A stretch of DNA of 64,000 nt from Chitinolyticbacter meiyuanensis (GCF_008033135.1 NZ_CP041335.1:1431925-1495924), one strand, 5' to 3'; positions 34,147-43,409 are shown, counted from the stretch's first letter. Numbers and translations: made by a program. Notes: generated by a model not told the origin, from the sequence alone.

Positions 34147-35391
34147 ATGTTCTCCAAGTCTGTATCCATTGCCCAATACGATCCCGACCTCGCCGCCGCC
34201 ATCTCCGGTGAAGTGGTGCGCCAGCACGAGCACCTGGAACTGATCGCTTCGGAAAACTACACCAGCCCGGCCGTAATGGAAGCCCAAGGCTCGCAGCTGA
34301 CCAACAAGTACGCCGAAGGTTATCCGGGCAAGCGCTTCTACGGCGGTTGCGAATATGTCGACGTGGTCGAGCAACTGGCCATCGATCGCGTCAAGGCGCT
34401 GTTCGGCGCCGAATATGCCAACGTGCAGCCGCATTCGGGCTCGCAGGCCAACCAGGCGGTGTACTTCTCGATCCTGAAGCCGGGCGACACCGTGATGGGC
34501 ATGAACCTGGGCCATGGCGGTCACCTGACCCACGGCTCGCCGGCCAACCTGTCGGGCAAGCTGTTCAACATCGTGCCCTACGGCCTCAACGAAAACGAAG
34601 AGATCGATTACGACGAGATGGAACGCATCGCGCTTGAAACCAAGCCGAAGCTGATCATCGGTGGCGCCTCGGCCTATGCGCTGCGCTTCGACTGGGCACG
34701 CATGCGCGAGATCGCCGACAAGGTTGGCGCCTACTTCATGGTCGACATGGCGCACTATGCTGGCCTGATCGCCGCAGGCGTCTACCCGAACCCGGTGCCG
34801 TATGCAGATTTCGTCACCTCGACCACGCACAAGACGCTGCGCGGTCCGCGCGGCGGCATCATCCTGGCTAAGGCGGAGTTCGAGAAGAGCCTGAACAGCA
34901 ACGTGTTCCCGACCCTGCAAGGCGGCCCGCTGATGCACGTGATCGCCGGCAAGGCTGTGGCGTTCAAGGAAGCGGCGACGCCGGAATTCAAGGCCTATGC
35001 CGAGCTGGTGATCAAGAATGCCCAAGCCATGGCCAAGACCCTGGCCGAGCGCGGCGTACGCATCATCTCGGGCCGCACTGAATCGCACGTGTTCCTGGTT
35101 GACCTGCGCCCCAAGGGCCTGACCGGCAAGGCCGCCGATGCAGCGCTGGGCAAGGCGCACATCACCGTGAACAAGAACGCGATCCCGAACGACCCGGAAA
35201 GCCCGTTCGTGACCTCGGGCATTCGCATCGGTGCTCCGGCGATCACCACCCGCGGCTTCAAAGAAGCCGAGGCCATCGAAGTGGCCAACCTGGTGGCCGA
35301 TGTGCTCGACAACCCGAACGACGAGGCCCACCTCGCCGCCGTGGCCGAGCGCGTGAAGGCGTTGACCGCGCGCTTCCCGGTCTACGGCTGA
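34147..35391 (+). CDS. glyA: Serine hydroxymethyltransferase
   Basis: This PLP enzyme (414 residues) interconverts serine and glycine and supplies one-carbon units. The PLP lysine is K229 in [13 protein letters not shown], and the folate/PLP regions [18 protein letters not shown] and [15 protein letters not shown] are intact. Codon use is highly biased, as expected for strong expression. A TAGAAT -10-like element lies at 34102-34107, 40 bases before the ATG. It ends at a 17-bp bidirectional terminator. Confidence 0.97.
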   Translation: MFSKSVSIAQYDPDLAAAISGEVVRQHEHLELIASENYTSPAVMEAQGSQLTNKYAEGYPGKRFYGGCEYVDVVEQLAIDRVKALFGAEYANVQPHSGSQANQAVYFSILKPGDTVMGMNLGHGGHLTHGSPANLSGKLFNIVPYGLNENEEIDYDEMERIALETKPKLIIGGASAYALRFDWARMREIADKVGAYFMVDMAHYAGLIAAGVYPNPVPYADFVTSTTHKTLRGPRGGIILAKAEFEKSLNSNVFPTLQGGPLMHVIAGKAVAFKEAATPEFKAYAELVIKNAQAMAKTLAERGVRIISGRTESHVFLVDLRPKGLTGKAADAALGKAHITVNKNAIPNDPESPFVTSGIRIGAPAITTRGFKEAEAIEVANLVADVLDNPNDEAHLAAVAERVKALTARFPVYG

Positions 35392-35413
35392 TCCGTTGCC
35401 GGCGCAGGCCGGT

Positions 35414-35458
35414 GACAAAAACAAACCCCGTTGCACGCGCACGGGGTTTGTTTTTGTC
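35414..35458. terminator. Strong bidirectional terminator after glyA
   Basis: GACAAAAACAAACCCCG pairs perfectly over 17 bases with its complement (35442-35458), with an 11-base loop. A/T tracts flank both arms. The arm core CAAAAACAAACCCCG recurs in the rpoS terminator at 62524. Confidence 0.92.
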
Positions 35459-35478
35459 CCTCACCCCGGAAGACCATC

Positions 35479-36147
35479 ATGGATGCCTCACTCAACGTCG
35501 TCGTCAGCTGGTCTTCCGGCAAGGATTCCGCACTGTCGCTGCTGCGGTTGCGCGAGGACGCGCGCTACAACGTCGTTGGCCTCTGTACCACCCATGTCGA
35601 TGGCTGGGTGCCCTACCAGAACACGCCACTGGCAGTGGTCAAGGCGCAGGCGCAACGGCTGGGGCTGCCACTGGTCGCCATCGCGCTGCCGCAGGTGTTC
35701 CCGGCCAATACGGTATACCAGCGCTGCGTGGTCGACGGGCTTAAGGTGAGTGGACTTGCCATCGAGGCCATTGCCTTCGGCGATCTGTTCCACAACGGCA
35801 TCGCCGACTACCGCCGCAGCTATATCGAGCCCGCCGGCTGGCAGAGCGTGTTTCCGCTGATGGGTGAGCCACCGACAGCGCTGGCGGCGGAGATCCTTGG
35901 GCGCGGCATTCGCACCCGCGTGGTCACGGTCGATACCGATCAGCTCGATGGCCGCCATTGCGCTGCCTGGTATGACGCCGCCTGGCTCGCCAGCCTGCCG
36001 CCGAACGTCGACCCTTGCGGCGAGAACGGCGAGTTCCACACGCTGGTGACCGACATGCCGGGGTTTTCCCGGCCGCTGACCCTGCTGCCGGGCGAGGTCG
36101 ACCGCAGCGGGCGTTTCCACGTACTGCGCTTCACCTGCCCGGGCTGA
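35479..36147 (+). CDS. Dph6-like ATP pyrophosphatase (PP-loop, adenine nucleotide alpha hydrolase)
   Basis: This is a 222-residue protein of the ATP-binding PF01902 family. The PP-loop VSWSSGKDSALSLLR is at residues 8-22, and the late motif DPCGENGEFHTLV near 187 is the family signature. The archaeal/eukaryotic relatives amidate diphthine on elongation factor 2. Bacteria do not make diphthamide, so the bacterial members have some other, unknown ATP-dependent amidation or ligation role. The ATG at 35479 gives the family N-terminus. It is transcribed alone, convergent with pldA 13 bases away. Confidence 0.85.
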   Translation: MDASLNVVVSWSSGKDSALSLLRLREDARYNVVGLCTTHVDGWVPYQNTPLAVVKAQAQRLGLPLVAIALPQVFPANTVYQRCVVDGLKVSGLAIEAIAFGDLFHNGIADYRRSYIEPAGWQSVFPLMGEPPTALAAEILGRGIRTRVVTVDTDQLDGRHCAAWYDAAWLASLPPNVDPCGENGEFHTLVTDMPGFSRPLTLLPGEVDRSGRFHVLRFTCPG

Positions 36148-36160
36148 GCGGTTCTTGCCG

Positions 36161-37390
36161 TTACCGCCACAGGCTGTAGCCGATGCGGAACTGCGCGTTG
36201 CTGCGCTGGTTGTAATCGATCAGGGTCTCGCCCCAGCCTTCGAAGTAGCTCAGGTAGAGGTAGCCCATCATGCTGGGCACCCATTGCGACAGCGGGTAGG
36301 TCGCTTCCAGCTTGCCGCTGGTGTAGCCCTTGGTGCCGGTACGCAGCGTGGCGGCGAGCTCCAGCGACTGCGGGTGGCCAAAGGTGAAGCGGTAGTCGCC
36401 GTAGCCGCGATAGTCCTCGATGTCCTGGTTGTAGTCGCCCTTCTTCGCGTAGTAGTAGAGCTTGGGGGAAAAGGTCCAGTGCCAGTCGGCCGGGTCGCCG
36501 AGGTAGAAGGTCGGCTTGACGAACAACAGCTCCACCGCGCGTGAATCGGCTTCGTCCTCGCCATTGGATTCATGCTCGTAACCGGCTGCGAACGAGGTGC
36601 GGGTCAGCCAGCCGGCGTTGAGGCCGGTGTCGGGCAGGTAGTAGTAGAGGCTGGGGTTGTACAGCGAATCGTGGATCGGATAGGAGTCGGCTGCGAGGTC
36701 CATCAGCGCGGATTGGGTGTAGCCGATGTAGAGATTGTCGAGCAGTGAGCGCGATTGCGGGGTGTCGGGCTCGAACAGGCGGAACTTGAAGCTGAACTGG
36801 AACTGCGTGTATTCCCGGCCGTTGACGCCGACAGCGAAGTACACCGGATCTTGGAACGACAGTCGCGAGAGTGCCGCCGGGTTTTCCTGCGGCGCGCGTG
36901 CCGCACCGGCTGCTGGGGGATCGACCACGGCGGTGGTGGCGACGGTGGCCTCGCTTACCACTGGCAGTGGCGCCGGCTCGGCATCGGTGCGCCGCGCAAG
37001 GCCGATCATCATCGGCGCCACATCGAGATCGAGCAGTTCGAGCCGCACCTCGCCGCGCACCGTGGGCGGCACCGTGCCCGAATAGCGCACCTTGCGCGGC
37101 TGGCCGGGCACCGCTGGCGGATCGGCCATGCGATTCAGCGTGATCGCCACTGGCGGCTGAGGATAAGCGGTAAGGCTGGCCTGCAGCGCCGCAGGCGGCT
37201 CACCGGCCTGACCGTCGTCGAATACCAGCAGCGTCACGTCGAGCGTGTCGGTCACATCGACCTGACGTGGCATCGGGGCGACGGCGATCGATGCCAGCGC
37301 CGTGCCTGGCAGAACCAGGGCGGTGAGCAACGCACCACGGCAGAGCGTGGCGCGCAGGGGAACGGTTCGAACCGAGTTGGACTTGGGCAT
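36161..37390 (-). CDS. pldA: Outer-membrane phospholipase A
   Basis: This beta-barrel lipase degrades mislocalised phospholipid in the outer membrane. It has 409 residues. The signal peptide spans ~1-33 (LLTALVLPGTALAS). The C-terminal barrel carries the catalytic HESNG at 273-277 (His273, Ser275), with the Asn/Ca(II)-site region downstream, and an LSYFEGWGETLIDYNQ end typical of OMPLA. About 115 residues precede the barrel and include a beta-rich segment absent from the ~290-residue E. coli enzyme. I chose the ATG at 37390 for the signal peptide. Convergent with the Dph6-like gene. Confidence 0.92.
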   Translation of the reverse strand: MPKSNSVRTVPLRATLCRGALLTALVLPGTALASIAVAPMPRQVDVTDTLDVTLLVFDDGQAGEPPAALQASLTAYPQPPVAITLNRMADPPAVPGQPRKVRYSGTVPPTVRGEVRLELLDLDVAPMMIGLARRTDAEPAPLPVVSEATVATTAVVDPPAAGAARAPQENPAALSRLSFQDPVYFAVGVNGREYTQFQFSFKFRLFEPDTPQSRSLLDNLYIGYTQSALMDLAADSYPIHDSLYNPSLYYYLPDTGLNAGWLTRTSFAAGYEHESNGEDEADSRAVELLFVKPTFYLGDPADWHWTFSPKLYYYAKKGDYNQDIEDYRGYGDYRFTFGHPQSLELAATLRTGTKGYTSGKLEATYPLSQWVPSMMGYLYLSYFEGWGETLIDYNQRSNAQFRIGYSLWR

Positions 37391-37523
37391 TGGGCATATC
37401 CGGCAAGCGGCTCCGGCTGGAGCCTGTTGCAGACAGCAAAGCATGCCGATTGCACGGTGCGGCTGTGAAAAATGGCATGGCAGCGCGGGTTACACACCCG
37501 CGATGAAGCGCGATTTCGCCGGG

Positions 37524-38520
37524 TCAGGGCCGCAGCCAACCGGCAAAGCGTGGGTCGTGCCGCAAAGGGGCCAGGCGCCAGCGTTGGCTGAGCAGCGGCT
37601 GCCAGTCGTGCGCCGGCAGAGGGGCAAGATTGGCCAGTGCCTGCTCGACCTCGCCGGCAGGGGCTCATGCTTCGGCGGCGAGCACGCGGAACCACGGATC
37701 GAACTCGCGGGCGGCCTCGTAGTGCAACGCCCAGTCGATGTATTCGGCGCGGCTCAAGGCATCGGGTGATTCAGCCGGCAGCAGCGCACTGTGGGCGGCG
37801 TAGTGTGCAAAGGGCAGAAAGCCACAGCGCTGGGCAAGCGCCAGCGATGGCCGGTTGTTGGCAAGGCTGTGCCAGCCTACCTCGGTGCTGCACCACCTGC
37901 CGGCCGAGGCCTTGCCGCCGTTTTTCCGGCATGACCCAGACGCCAAGCTCGGCACGTTCATTTGCCACCAATTCGGTCAGGCAAAGGGCAAGCAATTGCT
38001 TACCGTCGAACAGCGCGTGGCCGATATTGCCTGCGAGTGCTGTGTCGACATCGGTGCCGCGATCGTTTTCCAGCCAGCGATCAAGGGCGTGCCGGTCACT
38101 GGCATCCAGCGCAGTATCATCGGCATCCAGTGGCACGGTGCGATATGGCACCGGCGCTGGATATGGCTCGGCTGGGACGAGCGTGCGGCGCAGCACGATG
38201 CGGGGGTGGGGACGGGCTACCTGGTTGTGCAGGAAGAGCGGGAACTGGGCGAGCCAATGCGGCCCATCGTGGATCAGGTAGGCGGTGGATGGGATCAATC
38301 CACCGAGGGCAATAAGGTCGGTCGCCGGGCCGGGTGTGCCGCCGAGGTACCAGCCCAGGTCGCAGCCGACCAGGACGATGCAGGGGGAGGGCAGGGTATC
38401 GACCCAGAGTGAGCCGGGTCGTTGTCCGTGCCGGACCGCGTGTACGGCGAGATGCCGTGCGGCAAGCGGTTCAAGCAGTGCGTGGGCGAGGTTGATGTCG
38501 TGCAGGGCAAGCTGGCGCAT
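37524..38520 (-). pseudogene. Broken GNAT-type acetyltransferase (frameshift plus in-frame stop)
   Basis: From the ATG at 38520 one frame encodes a normal-looking N-terminal half (LALHDINLAHALLEPLAARH) up to the acetyl-CoA loop ELGVWVMPEKRRQGLGRQVV. That frame then degenerates near 37880. A different frame takes over with the expected next piece of the fold, GWHSLANNRPSLALAQRCGF, and runs to a TGA at 37665-37667. The same frame continues after the TGA for 46 sensible codons (AGEVEQALANLAPL ... APLRHDPRFAGWL) to a second TGA at 37524. Where TGA stands, relatives would plausibly have Trp (AEAWA). The net frame change is one base. The gene is probably inactive unless one lesion is a sequencing error. 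Confidence 0.72.
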
Positions 38521-38799
38521 GGGTAGTCCGGTAGGGCGCAAGGGCGCGTAGGGTGGGAGTGCAGGTTGGGCTGAGTGTGGAAAGGACGGTGCGCATACCT
38601 GCCTCCTGGCCTGAGCGGCCTCCGGTGTTGAACAGCGCTGCCATGCTAGCGCGTGGTACGGGCTGAGCGTGCCTGGCAGGCCCATGCCGACAAGGCTGGC
38701 AAATCGCGCTGCGACGCTTGCACGTGGAGGCACCGTTTCGCCGTACCGCGGATGCGGGTTATCCTCGCGGCAGACCAACACAACCGGTGAACCGCTCCC

Positions 38800-39258
38800 A
38801 TGAAATGCCCGTTCTGTGGATCACCCGATACCCAGGTGGTCGATTCGCGCGTGTCCGAGGAAGGCGATACCGTGCGTCGTCGGCGCCGCTGCGCCGTGTG
38901 CGACAAACGCTTCACCACCTATGAGACTGCCGAGGTGCGCCTGCCGCAGGTGGTCAAGGCCAACGGCCAGCGCGTCGATTTCGATCGCGAGAAGATCCGC
39001 ACCTCTTTCCATCGCGCGCTGCACAAGCGGCCGGTGCCGACCCAGCTGGTCGACGAGGCGATCGCCCGCATCATCCAGAAGGTGCTCACCGTCGGCGATC
39101 GCGAAATCATGTCGCGCCAGGTGGGCGAGATGGTGATGAATGAGCTCGCCAAGCTCGACAAGGTGGCCTATATCCGCTTCGCTTCGGTCTACCGCAGCTT
39201 TTCCGACCTCGACGACTTCCGCGACGTGATCAAGGAAGTGGACAAGTCCAAGGATTGA
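38800..39258 (+). CDS. nrdR: Transcriptional repressor NrdR
   Basis: This 152-residue repressor of ribonucleotide reductase genes senses dATP/ATP. It has an N-terminal zinc ribbon with Cys3, Cys6, Cys31 and Cys34 (KCPFCGS ... CAVCDK). The ATP-cone spans ~49-139 ([19 protein letters not shown]). The length is typical. It heads a run into the riboflavin genes, as in many proteobacteria where nrdR sits between glyA and ribD. Here glyA is 3.4 kb away, separated by pldA and a pseudogene. Confidence 0.96.
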   Translation: MKCPFCGSPDTQVVDSRVSEEGDTVRRRRRCAVCDKRFTTYETAEVRLPQVVKANGQRVDFDREKIRTSFHRALHKRPVPTQLVDEAIARIIQKVLTVGDREIMSRQVGEMVMNELAKLDKVAYIRFASVYRSFSDLDDFRDVIKEVDKSKD

Positions 39259-39261
39259 GCC

Positions 39262-39642
39262 ATGCGTCCACCCACATTGCCCGAGCAGCTGGGCTTCGTC
39301 TCAGGCCAGCGCTATGCGCTGGTTGCGTTGCCCGATGCGATAAGGCCATTGTTCTCGGTGCTGCCCGACGGCACCCAGCAGGCCGACTGCAACCTCGATA
39401 TTGCCGTGCTGTTCGTCTCGGACAGTATCATGCTGGCTGCCCGCTGGGCCGATCTGGCGCCGATGCTCACGCCGAGCAGTCTGGTCTGGCTGTGCTGGCC
39501 GCGGGCCGGGGTGCTGCGCAGCGATCTAGACCAGCCACGGGTCGAGGAGATGATGTCGGCCCGTGGCTTCCATCCCGCGCGCGCGCAGGCGGTCGATGAG
39601 GTCTGGACCGCGCTGCAATTGTCGCCGGTGGCGCGCCCATGA
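39262..39642 (+). CDS. Conserved hypothetical protein (DUF3052-like) before ribD
   Basis: This is a 126-residue soluble protein with alternating hydrophobic strands (ALVALP, LDIAVLFV, LVWLCWPR) and a C-terminal AVDEVWTALQLSP. The layout (catchphrases LG...Y, WPRAG, and DEVWTALQLSP at the end) resembles the DUF3052 group, but I could not confirm that. It starts three bases after nrdR and its stop overlaps the ribD start by four bases. It is therefore part of the nrdR-ribD transcript. The function is unknown. Confidence 0.65.
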   Translation: MRPPTLPEQLGFVSGQRYALVALPDAIRPLFSVLPDGTQQADCNLDIAVLFVSDSIMLAARWADLAPMLTPSSLVWLCWPRAGVLRSDLDQPRVEEMMSARGFHPARAQAVDEVWTALQLSPVARP

Positions 39643-40760
39643 GCTTTTCGGCGGCAGACCACGGCCACATGCAAGAGGCGCTACGCCTAGCCGAGCGTGG
39701 CCAGTGCCTGACCAGCCCCAATCCCAGCGTCGGTTGCGTACTGGTGAAGGGCGGCGTGGTGGTCGGCAGTGGCCACAGCCAAGCGGCCGGCGGCCCGCAT
39801 GCCGAGGTGATGGCGCTACGCCAGGCCGGCGAGGCGGCGCGCGGCGCGACCGCTTACGTGACGCTGGAACCCTGCAGCCACCATGGGCGCACCCCGCCGT
39901 GTGCCGATGGCCTGATTGCTGCCGGTGTGGCGCGTGTGGTCGCGGCGCTGCGCGATCCCAACCCGCTCGTGGCGGGGCAGGGGCTGGCGCGGCTTGCTGC
40001 AGCGGGTGTCGCGGTGCAGTCGGGACTGTTGCGCGAACAGGCGCTGGTGCACCACCGTGGCTTCCTCTCGCGTATGGTGCGCGGCAGGCCGTGGCTGCGG
40101 CTTAAGCTCGCGGCCAGCCTCGATGGGCGCGTTGCGCTGGAGAGCGGCGAATCGCAATGGATCACCGGGCCGGCCGCGCGGGCCGATGTGCAGCGGCTGC
40201 GGGCGCGTTCCTGCGCCATGCTGACCGGCGTAACCACGGTGCTGGCCGACGACGCGCAACTGACAGTGCGTGAGCCGCACGGCGTGCTGTGGCAGGGGCG
40301 CCAGCCCATGCGCGTGGTGCTCGACAGTACGCTGCGCACGCCGGCTTCGGCCAAGCTGCTGCATACCCCGGGCGTGCTGATCGTCGGCGCGTTCGACAAC
40401 CCGAACCGGGCGCTGCTTGAGGCGGCCGGTGCCGAAGTCATCCTGCTGCCGGGCGCGGACGGGCGCGTTGATCTGGCCGGCGTGCTGGCCGAGCTCGGCC
40501 GGCGCGGACTCAACGAGGCGACGGTGGAGGCCGGCGGCGTGCTGGCCGGTGCCTTGCTCGCTGCCGGCCTTATCGACGAGATCGTGCTGTACCAGGCGCC
40601 GGTGCTGATCGGACGCGGCAAGCCGTTGGCCGACTTCACGCTGGCGAGCCTCGCGGACCGGATTGCACCGCAGCTGATCGAGCGGCGCATGGTCGGCGCG
40701 GACCAGCGAATCACGTTGCGGATGACCGATCCCGCATCGTTGTCGGGAGATGTCGCATGA
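39639..40760 (+). CDS. ribD: Bifunctional riboflavin biosynthesis deaminase/reductase RibD
   Basis: This enzyme deaminates and then reduces the pyrimidine intermediate made by GTP cyclohydrolase II. It has 373 residues. The N-terminal cytidine-deaminase-like domain has zinc ligands in PHAEVMAL near 52 and TLEPCSHHGRTPPC near 76-89. The C-terminal reductase domain starts near 150 (RPWLRLKLAASLDGRVAL, then GESQWITG). Start and stop overlap its neighbours by four bases on both sides. Confidence 0.96.
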   Translation: MSFSAADHGHMQEALRLAERGQCLTSPNPSVGCVLVKGGVVVGSGHSQAAGGPHAEVMALRQAGEAARGATAYVTLEPCSHHGRTPPCADGLIAAGVARVVAALRDPNPLVAGQGLARLAAAGVAVQSGLLREQALVHHRGFLSRMVRGRPWLRLKLAASLDGRVALESGESQWITGPAARADVQRLRARSCAMLTGVTTVLADDAQLTVREPHGVLWQGRQPMRVVLDSTLRTPASAKLLHTPGVLIVGAFDNPNRALLEAAGAEVILLPGADGRVDLAGVLAELGRRGLNEATVEAGGVLAGALLAAGLIDEIVLYQAPVLIGRGKPLADFTLASLADRIAPQLIERRMVGADQRITLRMTDPASLSGDVA

Positions 40761-40906
40761 GTGAACAGGCCATACCCTGCCCCGATTGTGGCAAGCCGCT
40801 GGACGTGATGCAGGCCTGCGGTGCGAAGAGCTACTTCTGTCCGCACTGCAACGAGCTCAAGTCCAAATCGCGCGTGGAAGCGCCGCCGCCGCCGAAGCAG
40901 CCCTAG
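40757..40906 (+). CDS. Mini zinc-ribbon protein (YfgJ C-terminal type)
   Basis: This is a 49-residue protein whose ATG overlaps the ribD stop (ATGA). It holds one zinc ribbon: Cys8-x2-Cys11 and Cys28-x2-Cys31, plus Cys21. The core CPDCGKPLDVMQACGAKSYF closely parallels the second zinc ribbon of E. coli YfgJ (CPDCHQPLQVLKACGAVDYF), so it looks like a one-domain version of that family. A proline-rich tail (EAPPPPKQP) ends it. The stop overlaps the end of the convergent REC-TPR gene by four bases. Role unknown. Confidence 0.72.
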   Translation: MSEQAIPCPDCGKPLDVMQACGAKSYFCPHCNELKSKSRVEAPPPPKQP

Positions 40907-42513
40907 GCGAGCAGCGCCAGCGCATCCATCAGCTGGGCGAAGCGTTTTTCGCCTGGCGAGAGCTGGTTGGCGCGCAGCAGTGCCTGCCGGCTCTCGGCCA
41001 CCAGGGCGCGGTCAGGCCCCTCGCGCTGCAGGTACAGCACGGCGACCGAGGCGAAGTTGAGCAGCACGCGGGCATTGTTCGGCAAGGCCGTGCTGGCCGC
41101 GCGCATTGCGTCGATGGCTTCGCTGAGCTTACCGTCGCGCGCCAGCAGCACGCCGCGGTTCATCAGGTCCAGCGCTTCACGCCGGCTACCCTCGACCAGC
41201 TGGGCACCTTCCTGGCGCATGCCGGCGCTGTCGAATACCGTCTGCACCTGGGCGATCAGGCCCTGGTTCTCGTGGTTGTTCTTCACCACCTGCTGCAACA
41301 GCCTCACCGCGCTGTCCTTGCGCCCGGTGGCCAGCAGCAGCTCGGCCGCCTCGATGCTGGCGGCGTCGTCCGGCTGGCCGCCGCCGCCCTTCAGCAATTC
41401 GTCCACCTCGGCGGCCAGCGTGTTGGCCTTGGCCAGCTGGTGCTCCTGCTTGTAGATCAGCCCCTCGGCCGACTTGGCGCGCAGCTTCACGTCGTCGCTG
41501 TCGAACTGGCGCTGCACGGCACCGAGCACCTTCAGCGCCTCGGCATTGTTGTCGCTGGCGCTGCAGACCTTGGCGAGCCCGATGTAGGCATCCGGCGTCT
41601 TGAGGATGGAATGCTCGCCAACCAGGATGCTCTTGCGGAACGCGGCGTCGGCAATGGCGAGGTCGCCGCGCTTCATCGCGAGCTGGCCCAGGTTCTTCTG
41701 CCGCTGCGGCGAATTGGGCGAGAGCTTCAGTGCATCGGCGAGCACGGCCTCGGCCGCCTCGTCGTCGCCCAGCGCCTGCTGCGCGCGGGCCAGCCAGTCG
41801 TAGGCTTCCAGATAGGTGCGCTGCGCGGCGATCACCTGCGTGAGGTGATCACGCGCGGCCGTGTAGTCGCCCCGCTCGTAGCAGACGCGGCCGAGCCCGG
41901 TGCGTGCCCAGGCGAGTTCGCGCGCCGCGAGCACCTGCTCGAACAGCGTGCGTGCTGCGTCGAGATTGCCGGCGGACAGCAGCAACTGGCCCTTGATGCG
42001 CTGCAGCTCAGCGGCGTTGGCGGCGTCGGTCTTCAGCCTGTCGTCGCACAGTGCGATGGCGCGCAGGAACTGCTTGTTGACGATGGCCTGGTCGATGTCG
42101 GCAAACGCGCGTTTCTTGGCGGCGATGCGTTCCAGCCGGTTCAGCAACAGCTCGGTGGTGATCGGCTTGATCAGGTAGGCGTCGGGTTGGTACTCCACTG
42201 CCCCCATGATCCAGTCGGCGCTTTTCTCGGCGGTGATCATGATCCAGGTACAGGCCGGGCCGATCAGGTTGCGCAGCTTGGCTTCTTCCAGCACCTGCTG
42301 GCCATTCCGCCCGGCACCGAGGTTGTAGTCGCACAGCACGATGTCGAACTTGCGCTCCGCCAGCAGCGAGATCGCCTCCTTGCCGCTGGCGGCCATCTCG
42401 ATGTCCTTGGCACCGCATTCGCGCAGCATGTCCCGCAGCATGCTGCGCATGCCCTGGAAATCGTCGATGACGAGGCACTGATAGCGGGCGAGCGGATGGA
42501 GAGAGGTAGCCAT
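40903..42513 (-). CDS. Response regulator with REC domain fused to TPR repeats
   Basis: This 536-residue cytoplasmic protein has an N-terminal receiver domain at ~10-130 with the acidic pair VIDD (residues 15-18), phospho-acceptor Asp62 in IVLCDYNL, Thr/Ser switch IMITAEKS and the conserved Lys in YLIKPIT. The rest is about ten helical TPR-like repeats (for example AYDWLARAQQALGDDEAAEA and SPQRQKNLGQLAMKRGDLA). There is no DNA-binding or enzymatic domain, so output is probably protein-protein. It lies 9 bases downstream of a histidine kinase, and the pair almost certainly form a two-component system. Similar REC-TPR proteins occur in Chromobacterium and Vibrio relatives. Confidence 0.85.
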   Translation of the reverse strand: MATSLHPLARYQCLVIDDFQGMRSMLRDMLRECGAKDIEMAASGKEAISLLAERKFDIVLCDYNLGAGRNGQQVLEEAKLRNLIGPACTWIMITAEKSADWIMGAVEYQPDAYLIKPITTELLLNRLERIAAKKRAFADIDQAIVNKQFLRAIALCDDRLKTDAANAAELQRIKGQLLLSAGNLDAARTLFEQVLAARELAWARTGLGRVCYERGDYTAARDHLTQVIAAQRTYLEAYDWLARAQQALGDDEAAEAVLADALKLSPNSPQRQKNLGQLAMKRGDLAIADAAFRKSILVGEHSILKTPDAYIGLAKVCSASDNNAEALKVLGAVQRQFDSDDVKLRAKSAEGLIYKQEHQLAKANTLAAEVDELLKGGGGQPDDAASIEAAELLLATGRKDSAVRLLQQVVKNNHENQGLIAQVQTVFDSAGMRQEGAQLVEGSRREALDLMNRGVLLARDGKLSEAIDAMRAASTALPNNARVLLNFASVAVLYLQREGPDRALVAESRQALLRANQLSPGEKRFAQLMDALALLA

Positions 42514-42522
42514 GGAGTCGAA

Positions 42523-43263
42523 TCAGGGAAGGGTGAGCACGAAACAGCCGCCGCCCAGTACGCCGCCGTTTTCCAGGCGCAGGCTGCCGAGATGGTCGCG
42601 GTTGCGGTGCAGGCGCGCGACTTCGTGCGCGAAATAGAGCCCGAGCCCTGTGCTGCCGCTGAAGAAGTCGACGCCGGTGAGGCCGGCACGGCTGTCGAGC
42701 AGCATTGCTGGCGGATAGCCGCGGCCGTTGTCTTCCACCCGCAGTTCGAGCTCGCCGTGCTGTTCGCGCGCAGACAGCCGGACGGTGTCACGCGTGTAGT
42801 TGGCGGCGTTGACGAGGGCGTGGCCCAGCACGCCGGCGATCAGGTCGACGTCGAAATAGCCGGTGAGGTCGTCCGGCACATCGATGTCGAGCTGCAGCTG
42901 GCGGGTCTGGTACAGCACCCGGTTCTGCACCACCAGATCGGCATAGAGATCGGCGACCAGCGCGGGCACCGGGTCGAACGGGTAGAGTGCGTTGCCGAGC
43001 TTGTACACGGTGAGCAGGTGCATCAGGTTGCCATTGATGCGCTTGAGCTCGTACAACATGTGTGCGTAGTCGGCGCGGTCGGCGCCGCTGTCGGGCGGCA
43101 GCTCGCCCACCAGCTTTTCCACCATGCCGCCGAGCAGGCCCAGCGAATTCTTCATGTCGTGTACCGACGATGCCAGGAACAGCGTGATGTCGGCCTGCGA
43201 ACTCGTCTCCACCGTCGATCTCCTCCTGAACCTGGCCTGGTCGATCCCGTCATTGTCGGACAT
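42523..43263 (-). CDS. Soluble sensor histidine kinase
   Basis: This is a 246-residue histidine kinase without a transmembrane or recognisable sensor domain. The H-box SSVHDMKNSLGLL has His35. The ATPase domain has N-box GHALVNAANYT, G1 VEDNGRGYP and G2 GSTGLGLYF. The first 30 residues are short and polar, so input is either from a partner protein or through the dimerisation helices. It is the first gene of the pair with the REC-TPR regulator and diverges from ribBX. The signal is unknown. Confidence 0.88.
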   Translation of the reverse strand: MSDNDGIDQARFRRRSTVETSSQADITLFLASSVHDMKNSLGLLGGMVEKLVGELPPDSGADRADYAHMLYELKRINGNLMHLLTVYKLGNALYPFDPVPALVADLYADLVVQNRVLYQTRQLQLDIDVPDDLTGYFDVDLIAGVLGHALVNAANYTRDTVRLSAREQHGELELRVEDNGRGYPPAMLLDSRAGLTGVDFFSGSTGLGLYFAHEVARLHRNRDHLGSLRLENGGVLGGGCFVLTLP

Positions 43264-43409
43264 GACGGCGTGCTGCGAATGAATATTATCAATTTCGAAT
43301 ATACGGCACGGACTGCTGCAGCGTAAACCGGAGGCATCAGGACTTTCACTGCAGCCAAGGCAGGCACAACAAGGTATCCTTGCCAGACTTTTGCTCTTTG
43401 CCGCACGCC

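Noticed and set aside
40786..43326. 846-codon plus-strand open frame opposite the kinase/REC-TPR pair
   Set aside because: It has no motifs and is the antisense shadow of two genes with clear catalytic residues.
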